DNA of 64,000 nt, taken from NCBI RefSeq assembly GCF_008807075.1, contig NZ_CP035632.1:2356001-2420000 (forward strand), read 5' to 3'. The notes below the pieces were generated by a model, which saw only the letters and a program-made list of their open reading frames with translations, made no database searches and was not told the DNA's origin. Position numbers and translations under genes: made by a program. The stretch's first letter is position 1. Every line of letters starts with the position of its first letter. The DNA comes from Synechococcus sp. RSCCF101. Lineage in GTDB: Bacteria > Cyanobacteriota > Cyanobacteriia > PCC-6307 > Cyanobiaceae. This document shows, piece by piece, positions 21,434 through 33,400 of this stretch.

Positions 21434-24422
21434 CGCATGAGGTCAAGCTACCCGCGTTGGGCCGTCCGGAGAACAGGCGTGGTGGCTCACCCTGTCTGCA
21501 TCGGCATCAGGTGTGATCAGGGCGAGCCTGGTCCTGTAGAGCGAACGGACTGGATGACGGCATTGAGGAGCTGCTGGAGCACGTCAAAGGAGGGGACGGC
21601 GATGCGGAGGGAGCTGCTGTCCTCGGGGGTGTTGGTGTCGGAGTCGCCCGTGGTTTTGATGAGGCCGAGTTTTGCGGCGGCCTCGATGGCGGCGCGGCGT
21701 TCGGATTCGCTGTAGGTCTCGCTGGTTTCGGCGGGGGTGAGCACGAGCACATCGACGACGCTGTTGATGGCGGCGAGCCGTTCATCGATGCTGCCTGTGA
21801 CGGACTGGATGTCACCGCTGAGGGAGGAGCCGTCCTGGAAGGAGGTGCGTGTGCGTGCGTTGAGGGACTGCTCGAGGGGATCGGCGTTGAGGAGTGCGTC
21901 CTGGCTGCGTCGTGTGATGTCGGAGGTGAGGGTGTCTGCGTCGGTGTCTGTGGCGGCATCGAGGGCGCCGGAGAGGACGTCACTGTCCTCGCTGTCGACC
22001 TGGAGAGCGGTGGATGTGGTGTCGGTGGTGGAGGTGAGGAGTGTGCCCGTGAGGAAGAGGTCGCTTTCCTCGAGGTTGAGATCGACCGGTGAGGGTTGCT
22101 GAGCGTCGTCGAGATCGCTGGTGAGCGGCTGGGGTGCCTCCTTGGGAGCGGCGGGATCGGTCTCCTGCTTGCGGAGGGGCTGCTGCTCGACCTGTGTGTT
22201 GACAACGACGTTGACGACGGGTGAGTCGAGGAGGATCTCGACGAGCTCGGGAGTCTCGAGCGGGTTCAGGGGATCGGGAGTGTCCGGAGTGTCCGGAGCG
22301 TCGGGCGGTGTGACGGCGGCCGGCGGAACGGGCGGGATGGGATCCGGTGCGGGTGCGGGTGATGGCGGTGTGGGAGTGCCGCCGCTGGGTGGGAGCGGTG
22401 GAGTGGGCGTGATGGGCGGTGCCGGATCGATCGGAGTGGGAGTGGGTGTTGGTGAGGGAGTCGGTGGAGTTGGGAGGGGAAGGATGGTGACGGTGGCGTC
22501 GTTGGAGAGGGTGCCGCCGGGTCCGACGGTGAAGCTGGGTGGCGGGGCGCCGGGTCCGAGCTCGAGAGTGGTGGCGGCATCGAGGCTGAGGCTGTTGGTG
22601 CCTGGTGAGCCGATGGCGAGGGAGCCGCCGTCGATGCCGAAGACGTTGAGGGTGGAGTTGCGGAGATCGATGGAGCTTCCGTCGATGCTGATGGTGCCGC
22701 CGAGGGCCGGCGGATCCGCGATGAGGGAACTGCCGTCGATCAGGACGCTGCTTGGGAAGGGAGCGTTGAGACCGATGGCGATGGTGCCGCCGTCGGTGAT
22801 GGTGCCGGAGGTGTTGAGCTGAGTGTTGGAGAGGTTGATGGAGGGAGCATCGAGAACGATGACGCCGCCGGAGGCGGCACCACTGACATCGATGGAGGCG
22901 GTGTTGAGGTTGAGGGGTTGTGAGGGGCTCTCGAGGGCGACGACGGCGCCGGGCGAGAGGATCGAGGCGCCGCCGCTGAGTGTGAGGGGAGTGGTGGAGG
23001 CGGCGTTGGAGAGGGCGATGGTGGAGAAGCCGCTGATGGTGCCGCCCTGCTGGGAGAAGCCATCGGAGACGGCGAGTGTGCCGGTGCCGGTGAGGAGTGG
23101 TGAGCCGGTGGCGGCACCGGTGATGGAGAGGTTGCTGGCGGCGAGTCCGCCTGTGGCGAGGAGAGTGCCGCCGGTGAGGGAGAGATCACCGCTGAGGGAA
23201 GAGGAGCCGGCGACGGCGAGGCTGCCGCTGGCGATGGAGAGGGCGTTGTCTGTGGTGGAGAAGAGGCTGGCGATGGAGACGGAGAAGCCGGAGGTGGTGA
23301 GGGCGGTGGCGTTGCTGATCGAGGTGACCGCCGCGGTGCTGTTCAGGCTGGCTGCAGCGACGGGGTCAAAGAGGATGGAGGCACCGCCTGAGAGATCGAG
23401 GGCGACCTGATCGGAGCTGGTGGGCAGGAGATCGGTGTTCCAGTTCTGGGGATTGCTCCAGAAGTTGTCGTCACCGCCACCGTCCCAGCAGATGGTGCCG
23501 TTGCTGCAGCCGGGAGCGGAGGAGAAGAGGAGGGCGAGGGTCTGGGGGGTGCTGGAGGTGTTGACCTGGGAGGAGAAGTTTGTGGGGAGGGTTTCGGTTG
23601 AGAAGCTGCCGCTGAGGCCGCCGTCGCTGGAGAGAACGGTGATCTGATCACCGTTGCTGGGGCTGTAGGCGGGTGTGAGGGAGGCGGTGAGCTGTCCGGC
23701 GAGAGTCGCCTGACCGCTGACCTCGATGCGGTCGGAGGGGCTGGGGTCATCCCCGACGCCGCCGAGGTCGAGCAGGAGCTGGCCGGTGGGGGATTGATCG
23801 AGGTTGCCGTTGATGAAGAGGAAACCGATGGGCTCGTCATCCCCTGCCGGAGCGATGGTGCCCTGGTTGAGGAGGGTGTTGCCGTTGAGGTTGATGGTGC
23901 CGTTGCCGGTGATGAAGCTGGTGTTGGTGAAGCCATCGCGCACCTCGAGGGTGGCGCTGTTGTTCAGGTTGATCAGCCCGGCCTGGGTGAGCGTGGAGCC
24001 GGAGTTGACGATGACGGAGCCGCCATCGATGGAGAAGCTGCCCTGGTTGTCGAGGGCGATATCCCCTGTCAACCCGAAGCGGAAGCTGCCATCACCTGTT
24101 TTGGTGAGGGTGCCTTGGTTGGAGAAGGAGGCCTGTGGGGAGGAGGGACTGGTGATCACCTCATCGAAGAGGGAGTCCGAACCAGCGGCGGTGTTGAGGG
24201 TGAGTTGAGCGGTGTTGGCGTTGACGAAGGACCCGCCGAGGCTGGTGCGGAGTTGGGTGCCTGCGGCGATGGAGGAGGAGCCGGAGGCATTGGTGTGGGT
24301 GAGGGTGCGTCCGGTGAGGCCGGGCGTGCCGGAGATGGTCAGCGGTCCGCTGATGTTGAGAGCACCGGTGCCGTCGATGGTGCCGCCGCTCCAGGTTGTG
24401 CTGCCGGCGAGGGTGAGATCAC
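20676..24422 (-). repeat. 3.75-kb duplicate of 11,293-15,039
   Basis: Second copy of the block containing an N-terminus, spacer and C-terminus, here joining copy 2 (N-terminus) to copy 3 (C-terminus). All derived peptides in both strands agree with the first copy. Confidence 0.92.
21434..21516 (-). promoter_or_regulatory. Spacer upstream of TpsA copy 2
   Basis: Identical to the 83-base spacer at 12,051-12,133. No convincing promoter, terminator or Shine-Dalgarno element is seen. Confidence 0.3.
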
Positions 24423-27400
24423 CCGTGCCGGAGAGCAGGGGCGCGGTCTGGGTTGGCGGAGGAGCCTGGAGTGTGAGGGCACCGTTGAGCGTGGAGGCGG
24501 TGGGTCCGTCGATGGAGAGGCTGCCGCTGGCGAGAGTGAGGGAGTTGTCGGACGTGGAGAAGAGGCTGGCGATGGAGACCGAGGAGGAGGTGGCACCGGC
24601 CCCAATCGGGTCAAACAGAATCGAAGCGCCACCTGTGAGTTCCAGGGCGACCTGATCGGAGCTGGTGGGCAGCAGATCGGTGTTCCAGTTCTGAGGGTTG
24701 CTCCAGAAGTCGTCAGTGCCGCCGCCGTCCCAGCAGATGGTGCCGCTGCAGGTGGCGCCACCACCACCGGAGAAGTTGAGGCGCAGCCAGCCGGGGGTGG
24801 AGCTGTTGTCTATTTCCGTGGTGAAGCCGTCGGGGAGGTTGGTGGCCGAGAAGTCGCCTGTGATGCCCAGATTGCCCTGAAGGACGGACACCTGATCACC
24901 ATCGGTCGGAGAGAACCCGTTGATCAGGGTGGAATCAAGTGAGCCATCCAGTGTGGTGCTGCCGGTGACAACGAGCCTGTCCGAACCGTTGCCGAAGCCG
25001 GCGCCCCCGATGTCCAGCTCAAGCCCCCCCTCACTACCTTGGATCAGGTCGCCGCTGATGGTGATGGCGCCTGCAGTGCCGACACCACCCGGTGAGAGGT
25101 TTCCTTGGTTGGTGAGGGTGCCGGTGCCCAGCGCAATGACGCCGTCGCCACTGATCAGTCCGTCATTGGTGAAGGTTGTGTCCTCAAATCTCAGATTCAC
25201 TCCGCTGGCCAGATCGATGGAGCCGGTCTGAGCGAACTGGCCGTTGCCTGCGATCACAACGATGCCCCCTTCAATCGCGAAGGAGCCGCTGTTGTTCAGG
25301 TTGAACGTGAAGATTCCATCGGGACCGAACTCCAGAGTCGAAGGTCCGCCCTTCGTTAGCGTGCCCCTGTTCTCGAAGGTGTACACGCCTCCGGTGACGA
25401 TGTTCTGCGTCACCCGCGTGACCTCGCCGGCCTGCACAGGAGCGTTCAGCACCGCGCCGCTGTCGTTGATGAAGGCGGCACCGTTGTCGAGCGTGAGTTG
25501 TGTCCCTGACGCCAGGCTGGATGTGCCGGAGCCATTGGTGTGGGAGAGGCTGCGCCCATCGAGTCTCGGCGTACCGGAGACGGTGAGAGGCCCGCTGATG
25601 GTGAGCGCGCCGGTGCCATCGATGGTGCCGCCGCTCCAGACGGTCGTGCCGGCGAGCGTGAGATCACCCATGCCCGACAGGAGTGGTGCGGTCTGGGTGG
25701 CCGGGGGTGCCTGGAGTGTGAGGGCACCGTTGAGGGTGGAGGAAGCAGGTCCGTCGATGGTGAGGGTGCCGCTGGCGATCGTGAGCGTGTTGTCTGCGCT
25801 GGAGAAGAGGCTGGCGATGGAGACGGAGGTGCTGGCGGCCCCGGCGCCAACGGGATCGAAGAGAATGGAGGCACCGCCGCTGAGTTCAAGGGCAACCTGA
25901 TCGGCGCTGGTGGGCAGCAGATCGGTGTCCCAGTTCTGTGGATTGCTCCAGAAGTTGTCAGTGCCGCCCCCGTCCCAGCAGATCGTGCCGCTGCAGACAT
26001 CGCCGCCACCAGCGAACACCAGGCTGAGGGTGGAGGGCGAAGAGCCGTTGTCGATCTGGCTGCTGAAGCCGGTGGGGATGGATTCGGTTAGATCCGTGGT
26101 GATGGAGCCGGGCGGGGTTGAGGTGCCACTTCTCAGCACAACGATCTGATCGCCGTCGGCCGGGGTGTAGCCGTTGATCAGGCTCGCGTTGAGGTTGCCG
26201 AGGAGGAAGGCTGTCCCGCCCACCTCGAGTCCATCGGATTCCCCAGTGCCGGTGCCTCCCAACTCGATCTGGAGAGTACCTGCGGGACCCTGTTGCAGAT
26301 CGCCGTTGATGGTGAGGGTGCCGGCGCTGCCGGTGCCGCCCGGTGCGATCACACCGTTGTTGGTGAGCGTGTTGAAGATGACCTCTACCGTGCCGTCACC
26401 CTGGATGGTGCCGGCGTTGGTGAGATCGCCGCTGACGCTGAGGGTGGTTCCGGTGTCGAGGTTGATCAGCCCCGACTGAGTGAACTCGCTGCCATCGACT
26501 CGGATGGTTCCCGCATCAATGGATGTGGTGCCGGCATTGGTGACAGCGAGGGCGGTGTTCGAACTGATCTCAAGAGTGCCAGCCCCCGTTTTGGTGAGTG
26601 TGCCGTCATTGATGAAGCTGCCGGCCGCCAGTGGTCCCGTCCCGAAGCTTTCGATCGAGGTGGTGGTGCCGGCGTTGGCAAGAACCGAGAGGGACGCGCC
26701 GGAGGCATTGCTGAAGCTGGCACCGTTGCCGACCTGGAATGTGGTTCCCGAGGCGATTCCGGAGATGCCGCTGGCGTTGGTGTGAATGAGCGAGCCACCG
26801 CTGAGGTCCGGGTTGCCGGAGATGGAGAGAGCACCCGACACGGTGAGTGGTCCGGCGGAGGGAGCACTGCCGTCGATAGTGCCGCCCGACCAGTTCAGCG
26901 GCCCTCGCAGTTCAAGGCTGCCGCCGGTGAGGTTGAGGCTGCCGCCGCTGATGGCCACGGCGCTGTCGATGGTTGATGCGCCACCACTGGTCAGGCTGCC
27001 GCCGCTGAGGCTGAGCTGGCCGGCCCCCCCGATGGAGCTGGTCGCGGAAAGGGCCTGGGCGCCACCCGCGATGTCCAGGCTGGCCCCGTTGCTGATGGTG
27101 AAACTCCCAGGGTGGCTGCCGCCCGTGCCTGCGAGCAGGACGCTTCCCTCGCCGATGGCGGTGGCTCCCTGGTTGTTGAAGGTGAAGGCGGTGCTGCCGC
27201 CGATCGAGACACTGCCGCTGCCGGATTTGGTCAGCGTTCCGGCGTTGGAGAACGTCCCGGCGGCAGGGGCTCCCGACCCGAAGCTCTGGATGCTGGTGGT
27301 GGCGGTACCCGACACCGGCAGCGTCAGGCTGGCTCCACTGGCGTTGATCAGGCTGGCTCCATTGCCGACTGTGAGCGTGGATCCGGAGGCAACGGTGGAG

Positions 27401-30400
27401 GCGCCGGAGCTGTTGGTGTGGGTGAGGGTGATGCCATCGAGGCTGGGGGTGCCCGAGATGGAGAGGGGGCCGGACATGGTGAAGGAGCCGCCACCTCCGA
27501 AGTAGCCGGAACCCTGGGCGATCGTGCCGTCACTCCAGTCCACCGGCCCGGCCAGTTCCGTGTCGCCTGAGCTGGCCAGGCTGCCGCCACTGATGGTCAC
27601 GGCGCCGTTGAAGGTGGAGTTCTCCCCGATCGAGAGGGCCCCGCTGCTGATGGTGAGGCTGTTGTCACCAGTGGAGAACAGGGAGGTGATGGTGACCGAG
27701 CTGCTGGCTGCGCCGGCTGCCGTGGGATCGAAGAGCACGGAGGCGCCACCGGTGAGCTCGAGGGCCACCCGGTCGCTCTGACCGGGGAGCAGATCGGTGC
27801 TCCAGTTCTCCTCTGTGCTCCAGAAGTTGTCGGCCCCGCCGCCGTCCCAGCAGATGTCCACGCTGCAGGGCGCAGCCGCGGAGAACAGCAGGTCGAAGGT
27901 GGAGGGTGTGGGCGTGTTGTCCGTCTGGGCGGAGAAGCCGTCAGGCACGTTCAGCGCACTGAAGCTGCCGCTGATGGCGCCCGTGCTTTGCAGCAGGGTG
28001 ATCTGGTCAGCGTCGCTGGGCACGTAGCTATTGATCAAAGAGGAGTCGAGCGAGCCGTCGAGGCCTGTCGTGCCGCTGATGTCGATCCGGTCCGACTGAC
28101 CGAGACCCGTGCCACCGAGATCCAGCGCCAGGGATCCTTCTGCCGCCTGCTGCAGGTTGCCGCTGATGGTCAGGGTGCCGGCTGTTCCGGTTCCACCCGG
28201 AGCGAGGGTGCCCTCATTGGTGAGGGTGCCCGTGCCACCGAGATCGATGGTTCCCAGGCCGCTGATGGTGCCGTTGTTGGTGAAGCTGGTGGAGGCGGAA
28301 AGAGTGGTGCCGGTAGCCAGGTCAACGGTGCCGGCCTGGGTGAAGGTGCTGCCTGCAGCGAATGTGCCCTCCAACAGGTTGATCGTGCCCTGGTTGTTCA
28401 GGGCCACAGCACCGAAGACGCTGAGCGTGCCTGTACCTGATTTGTTGAGGGTGCCGTTGTTGGTGAAGGTGCTTGCTGTGCCTGCGTCGATGTCGAGGAA
28501 GGAGGTGGCGGTGCCTGAGACGGGGAAGGAGAAGACAGCGCCTGTGTCGTTGATGAAGGAGGCGTTGTTGTTGAGGTTGAGCTGAGAGCCCGAGGCGAGG
28601 CTGGAGGTGCCAGAGGCGTTGGTGTGTGTGACGGTGCGGGCGTCGATGGACGGTGCGCTGGTGGAGATGGCGAGCGGACCGGCGAAGGTGACGTTGCCCG
28701 TGCCGGCGATGGTGCCTCCGGAGAAGGTGGAGGAGCCGCTGAAGGCGATGTCAGTGGAGCCGGTGAGTGTGCCGCCGGAGAGGGAGAGGGATGCGGCGTT
28801 GACGGAATTGGAGGTGTTGACGGCGAGCGTGCCGCTGCTGACGTCGATGGAGAGGGTGCCTGCCGGCTCGAAGGAGAAGGGATCGGCGAGGGTGAGGGAG
28901 GCGGAGCCAGCGGAGGTGCCGAGGGTGCCGGAGCCGGTGGCGGAGCCGGAGAAGGTGTGGTTGCCGTTGACGGCGGTGAGGGAGGCGCCGGAGGCGATGG
29001 CGAAGGAGCCTGTGCTGGTGCCGCCGCCGCTGCCGTTGAGGCGGAGGGTGCCTTCTGTGATGGAGACGGAGCCGTTGTTGTTGAAGGCGACGCCGCCGAA
29101 GGTTTCGAGCGTGCCTGTACCTGATTTGTTGAGGGTGCCGTTGTTGGTGAAGGTGCTTGCTGTGCCTGCGTCGATGTCGAGGAAGGAGGTGGCGGTGCCT
29201 GAGACGGGGAAGGAGAAGACAGCGCCTGTGTCGTTGATGAAGGAGGCGTTGTTGTTGAGGTTGAGCTGAGAGCCCGAGGCGAGGCTGGAGGTGCCAGAGG
29301 CGTTGGTGTGTGTGACGGTGCGGGCGTCGATGGACGGTGCGCTGGTGGAGATGGCGAGCGGACCGGCGAAGGTGACGTTGCCCGTGCCGGCGATGGTGCC
29401 TCCGGAGAAGGTGGAGGAGCCGCTGAAGGCGATGTCAGTGGAGCCGGTGAGTGTGCCGCCGGAGAGGGAGAGGGATGCGGCGTTGACGGGATTGGAGGTG
29501 TTGACGGCGAGCGTGCCGCTGCTGACGTCGATGGAGAGGGTGCCTGCCGGCTCGAAGGAGAAGGGATCGGCGAGGGTGAGGGAGGCGGAGCCAGCGGAGG
29601 TGCCGAGGGTGCCGGAGCCGGTGGCGGAGCCGGAGAAGGTGTGGTTGCCGTTGACGGCGGTGAGGGAGGCGCCGGAGGCGATGGCGAAGGAGCCTGTGCT
29701 GGTGCCGCCGCCGCTGCCGTTGAGGCGGAGGGTGCCTTCTGTGATGGAGACGGAGCCGTTGTTGTTGAAGGCGACGCCGCCGAAGGTTTCGAGCGTGCCT
29801 GTACCTGATTTGTTGAGGGTGCCGTTGTTGGTGAAGGTGCTTGCTGTGCCTGCGTCGATGTCGAGGAAGGAGGTGGCGGTGCCTGAGACGGGGAAGGAGA
29901 AGACAGCGCCTGTGTCGTTGATGAAGGAGGCGTTGTTGTTGAGGTTGAGCTGAGAGCCCGAGGCGAGGCTGGAGGTGCCAGAGGCGTTGGTGTGGGTCAG
30001 GCTGCTGCTATCAACCGTGACAGTGCTCAGGATCGCGAGAGGACCGTTGACTGTGAAGCCGCCTGTCCCTGACACGGTGCCGCCGCTCCAGGTGAGTCCG
30101 CCGGTGATTGATGTGGCCCCACTGTTGGTGAGGGTTCCAGCGCTGAGCGCAACATCGGTGGTGAGGGAGGGAACCGTCGCGGTGTTCAGCGTGCCTCCGC
30201 TGATGGCGACCGTTCCTTCACCACCGATCGTGCTTGAGGGGGCAAGGGTCAGGACGCTGCTGGGCAGGCCCAGTGTGGTGCCGGAGGTGAGGTTGAAGGC
30301 TCCGGTGCTGGTTCCATCGCTGCCGCCCAGATTGACGGTGCCTGCGGTGATGTTGAAGGTGCCGTCGTTGCTGAAGACGAGATCACCAGTGAAGACACCG

Positions 30401-33400
30401 GAGGCGACTTCCAGGGTGCCGGCACCGGTTTTGGTGAGGGTGCCGAGGTTGGTGAAGCTGCCCGTGGCGCCGTTGTCGTGATCCAGAGCAGCGGTGCTGC
30501 TCGCCGCCGCATCAATGGTGAAGCTGGCAGCGGCATCGTTGATGAAGCTGCCGCCGTTGTCGATGTTGAGCTGACCCCCGGACACCAGGGAGGAGGTGCC
30601 TGACGCGTTGGTGTGGGTGAGGGTGCGTCCGTCGAGGAACGTGGTGCCCGAGATCGTCAGGGGTCCTGACGCGGTGAGTCCACCTGATCCTGAAATCGTG
30701 CCGCCGCTCCAGTTGATCTCTCCGGACAGGGTTGTGGGCGCTGTGCTGGTGAGCGTTCCTGAGCTGAGGGAGACGTTGGTGGCGATGGTGGGCGCATCGG
30801 CCGTGTTCAGCGTGCCTCCGCTAATGGCGACCGTTCCTTCACCACCGATCGTGCTGGAGGAGGCGAGAGTGAGGGTGCTGCTGGGCAGGCCGAGTGTGGC
30901 TCCGGAGGTGAGGTTGAAGGCTCCGGTGCTGCTTCCATCGCTGCCGCCGAGATTGACGGTGCCTGCGGTGATGTTGAAGGTGCCAGCGTTACTGAAGACG
31001 AGGTCGCCAGTGAAGACACCGGAGGCGACTTCCAGGGTGCCGGCACCGGTTTTGGTGAGGGTGCCGAGGTTGGTGAAGGTGCCCGTGGCACCATTGTCGT
31101 GATCCAGAGCAGCGGTGCTGCTCGTCGCCGCATCAATGGCGAAGCTGGCTCCGGTGTTGTTGAGGAAGGTGCCGCCGTCGTCGATGTCCAATTGGCCGCC
31201 CGAGGCGAGCACAGACCCCGGCCCAGCATTGGCGTGAGTCAGCGTTCGGCCCGAGAGGGTGGGGTTGCCGGAAATCAGCAGCGATCCTCCGGCGCCGAAA
31301 TAGCCGGACCCAGAGAGGATGCCGCCGGACCAGTCGGTGGTGCCCGAAACGAAAATACCTCCCGTTCCCGTAAGTGTTCCATCAGAGATGGTGACGCCTC
31401 CGCTGGGGGCCAGTGGGCTCGAGGTGTTGGCATTCAGGGTGCCGCCGCTCACCGAAAGTCCGATGGTGCTGCCGCCATCAAGTGAGAAGCCGGTGTCCAG
31501 TGTCAGCGTGCCGCCTGATGTCCCCAGCGTGCCGTTGCCTGAAGCGGAACCCGACAGAACGTGCGAGCCGGCGCTGATGTTCAATTCTGTCCCAGGGGAG
31601 AGATTGAACGTGCCGGAGCTTGTTCCGCCGCTCCCTCCCAGGTTGACGGTCCCTCCGTTGATGTTGAATACGCCGGAATTGGTGAAAGCGAGGTCGCCGG
31701 TGAAGAGTCCCGACGCCACCTCCATTGTGCCCGCGCCCGTTTTGTTCAGGATTCCAAGATTGTTGAAGCTCCCTGTGATGCCGCTGTCGTGGTCCAAGAC
31801 GACAGAGTTGCCGGTTGTGGCATTGAATGCGAGGCTGGCGCCAGCTGCATTGAGGAAGGTGGCGCCGTTGTTGATGTCCAGCTGAGCGCCGGAGGAGAAC
31901 ACCGATGTGCCGCCAGCGTTGGTGTGGGTGAGGGTACGTCCATCCAGAGCTGGATTGCCGGAGATGGAGATCGGTCCCGACACGGTGAGATTGCCTGTTC
32001 CCGTGATGGTTCCACCGCTCCAGGTGTTGTTGCCCGAGAGGGTGATGTCTCCGCTGCCCGTCAGCGTTCCACCGGACATGGAGAAGCCGTTGAGGTCGTT
32101 GTAGGCGCCGTCGACCGTCAGCGATGTGGTGGCGAGAGACGTGGTTCCGGTTTGGAAGGTGGTGTTGCTGGCCACGACAGCCGCGCCGTTGATGACGGTT
32201 GGCCCATCTGTTGCCGGATCTCCAGTCAGTGCTTTGGCTGTACCGCCCATGAGATCCAGGGTGCCGCTGGACCACTGGAAGGTCTCTCCGCCTGAGCTGT
32301 TGTCAGCATCGACGATGAACTCCACATTGAGTGGATTGGTGGTTGAGGTGATGTCGGCAGCCAGCTGAATGTTGCCGTCCGCGAAGAAAACCAGCGTGGC
32401 GCCTGCGGAGCCTGCCGTGGTGCTGATCGGCGCGAGGATGCGGATGTTGCCGGCGGGTGTGGACGGGGCGCCCTGAGTGTCCACGGTCACCGTGCCACCC
32501 AGATCTAGAGCTGCGTTCAGGGTGCCGACGCTGAGTTGGCTGTTGGTCGTGCCGGGACCATTCCCGAAGTACGTTGGGCCCGTGACGGGTGTGATGAATG
32601 AGTCGGTTGTCCCGGCGACGATGTCGATGTTGTAGGGATCAATGAGCCACGTGCCTGCGTTGCCGTTGGTTGCGGAGATATCCGGAGCCTGGGTGACGGA
32701 GAGGAAGCCGGCGGAGGTTTCAATGAAGCCGCCGTCACCGGAGTCGGTCCCGCCTGTGGCGGAGAGCTGCGCATCGATGGAGGCGACGTCTGAGGCATAG
32801 AGGATCAGCTCACCGCCATCGCCAGCGGTTGTGGCCTCAACGCTGATGGTGGTGTCGGCACCGGCCGTGAGGGTGGAGGCATTGCGGATGGAGGTGTCCT
32901 CACCGCGCCGTCCGCCACCGATCCGAACGGTGCCGCCTGCGGCGGTGCCACTGGCATCGATGGAGCTGGCGGCCAGGGCGATGGCGTCTGCTTCCAGGAG
33001 GATCGAGCCGCCGCGGGCCTGGGACCCTGAGCCGTTGGCGGTGAGGGTGGCGCCGGTGAGGGTGAGGGTGTCTGCGGCCTGGAGCGTGATGGCCCCGCCG
33101 GCCGGTTCTGCTGCATCCGCTGTTGTTGCCGGTTCGGGTTCGTCTGCCGGTTCCGCAGCGGCCGGGATGTCTGGTGTCGTTGCCTCGGCGCTGCCGCCGG
33201 CCTGTGAGACGAGCGTCGTGCTGCTCTCTGTTGCTGGAGCCGTGGGCTCAGGGCTGAGGCTGGTTTGAGTGGATGTGTTGTCTTCCTGCTGGAGCAGCGG
33301 ATCTGGCGAAGCGGGATCGGTGGCCTCTCCGATGGCCTGATCCATCTGTGTTGCCAGACCGGTGCTCTGCAGCGAGGGGCTCCATGTGCTGGCGGAGGAG

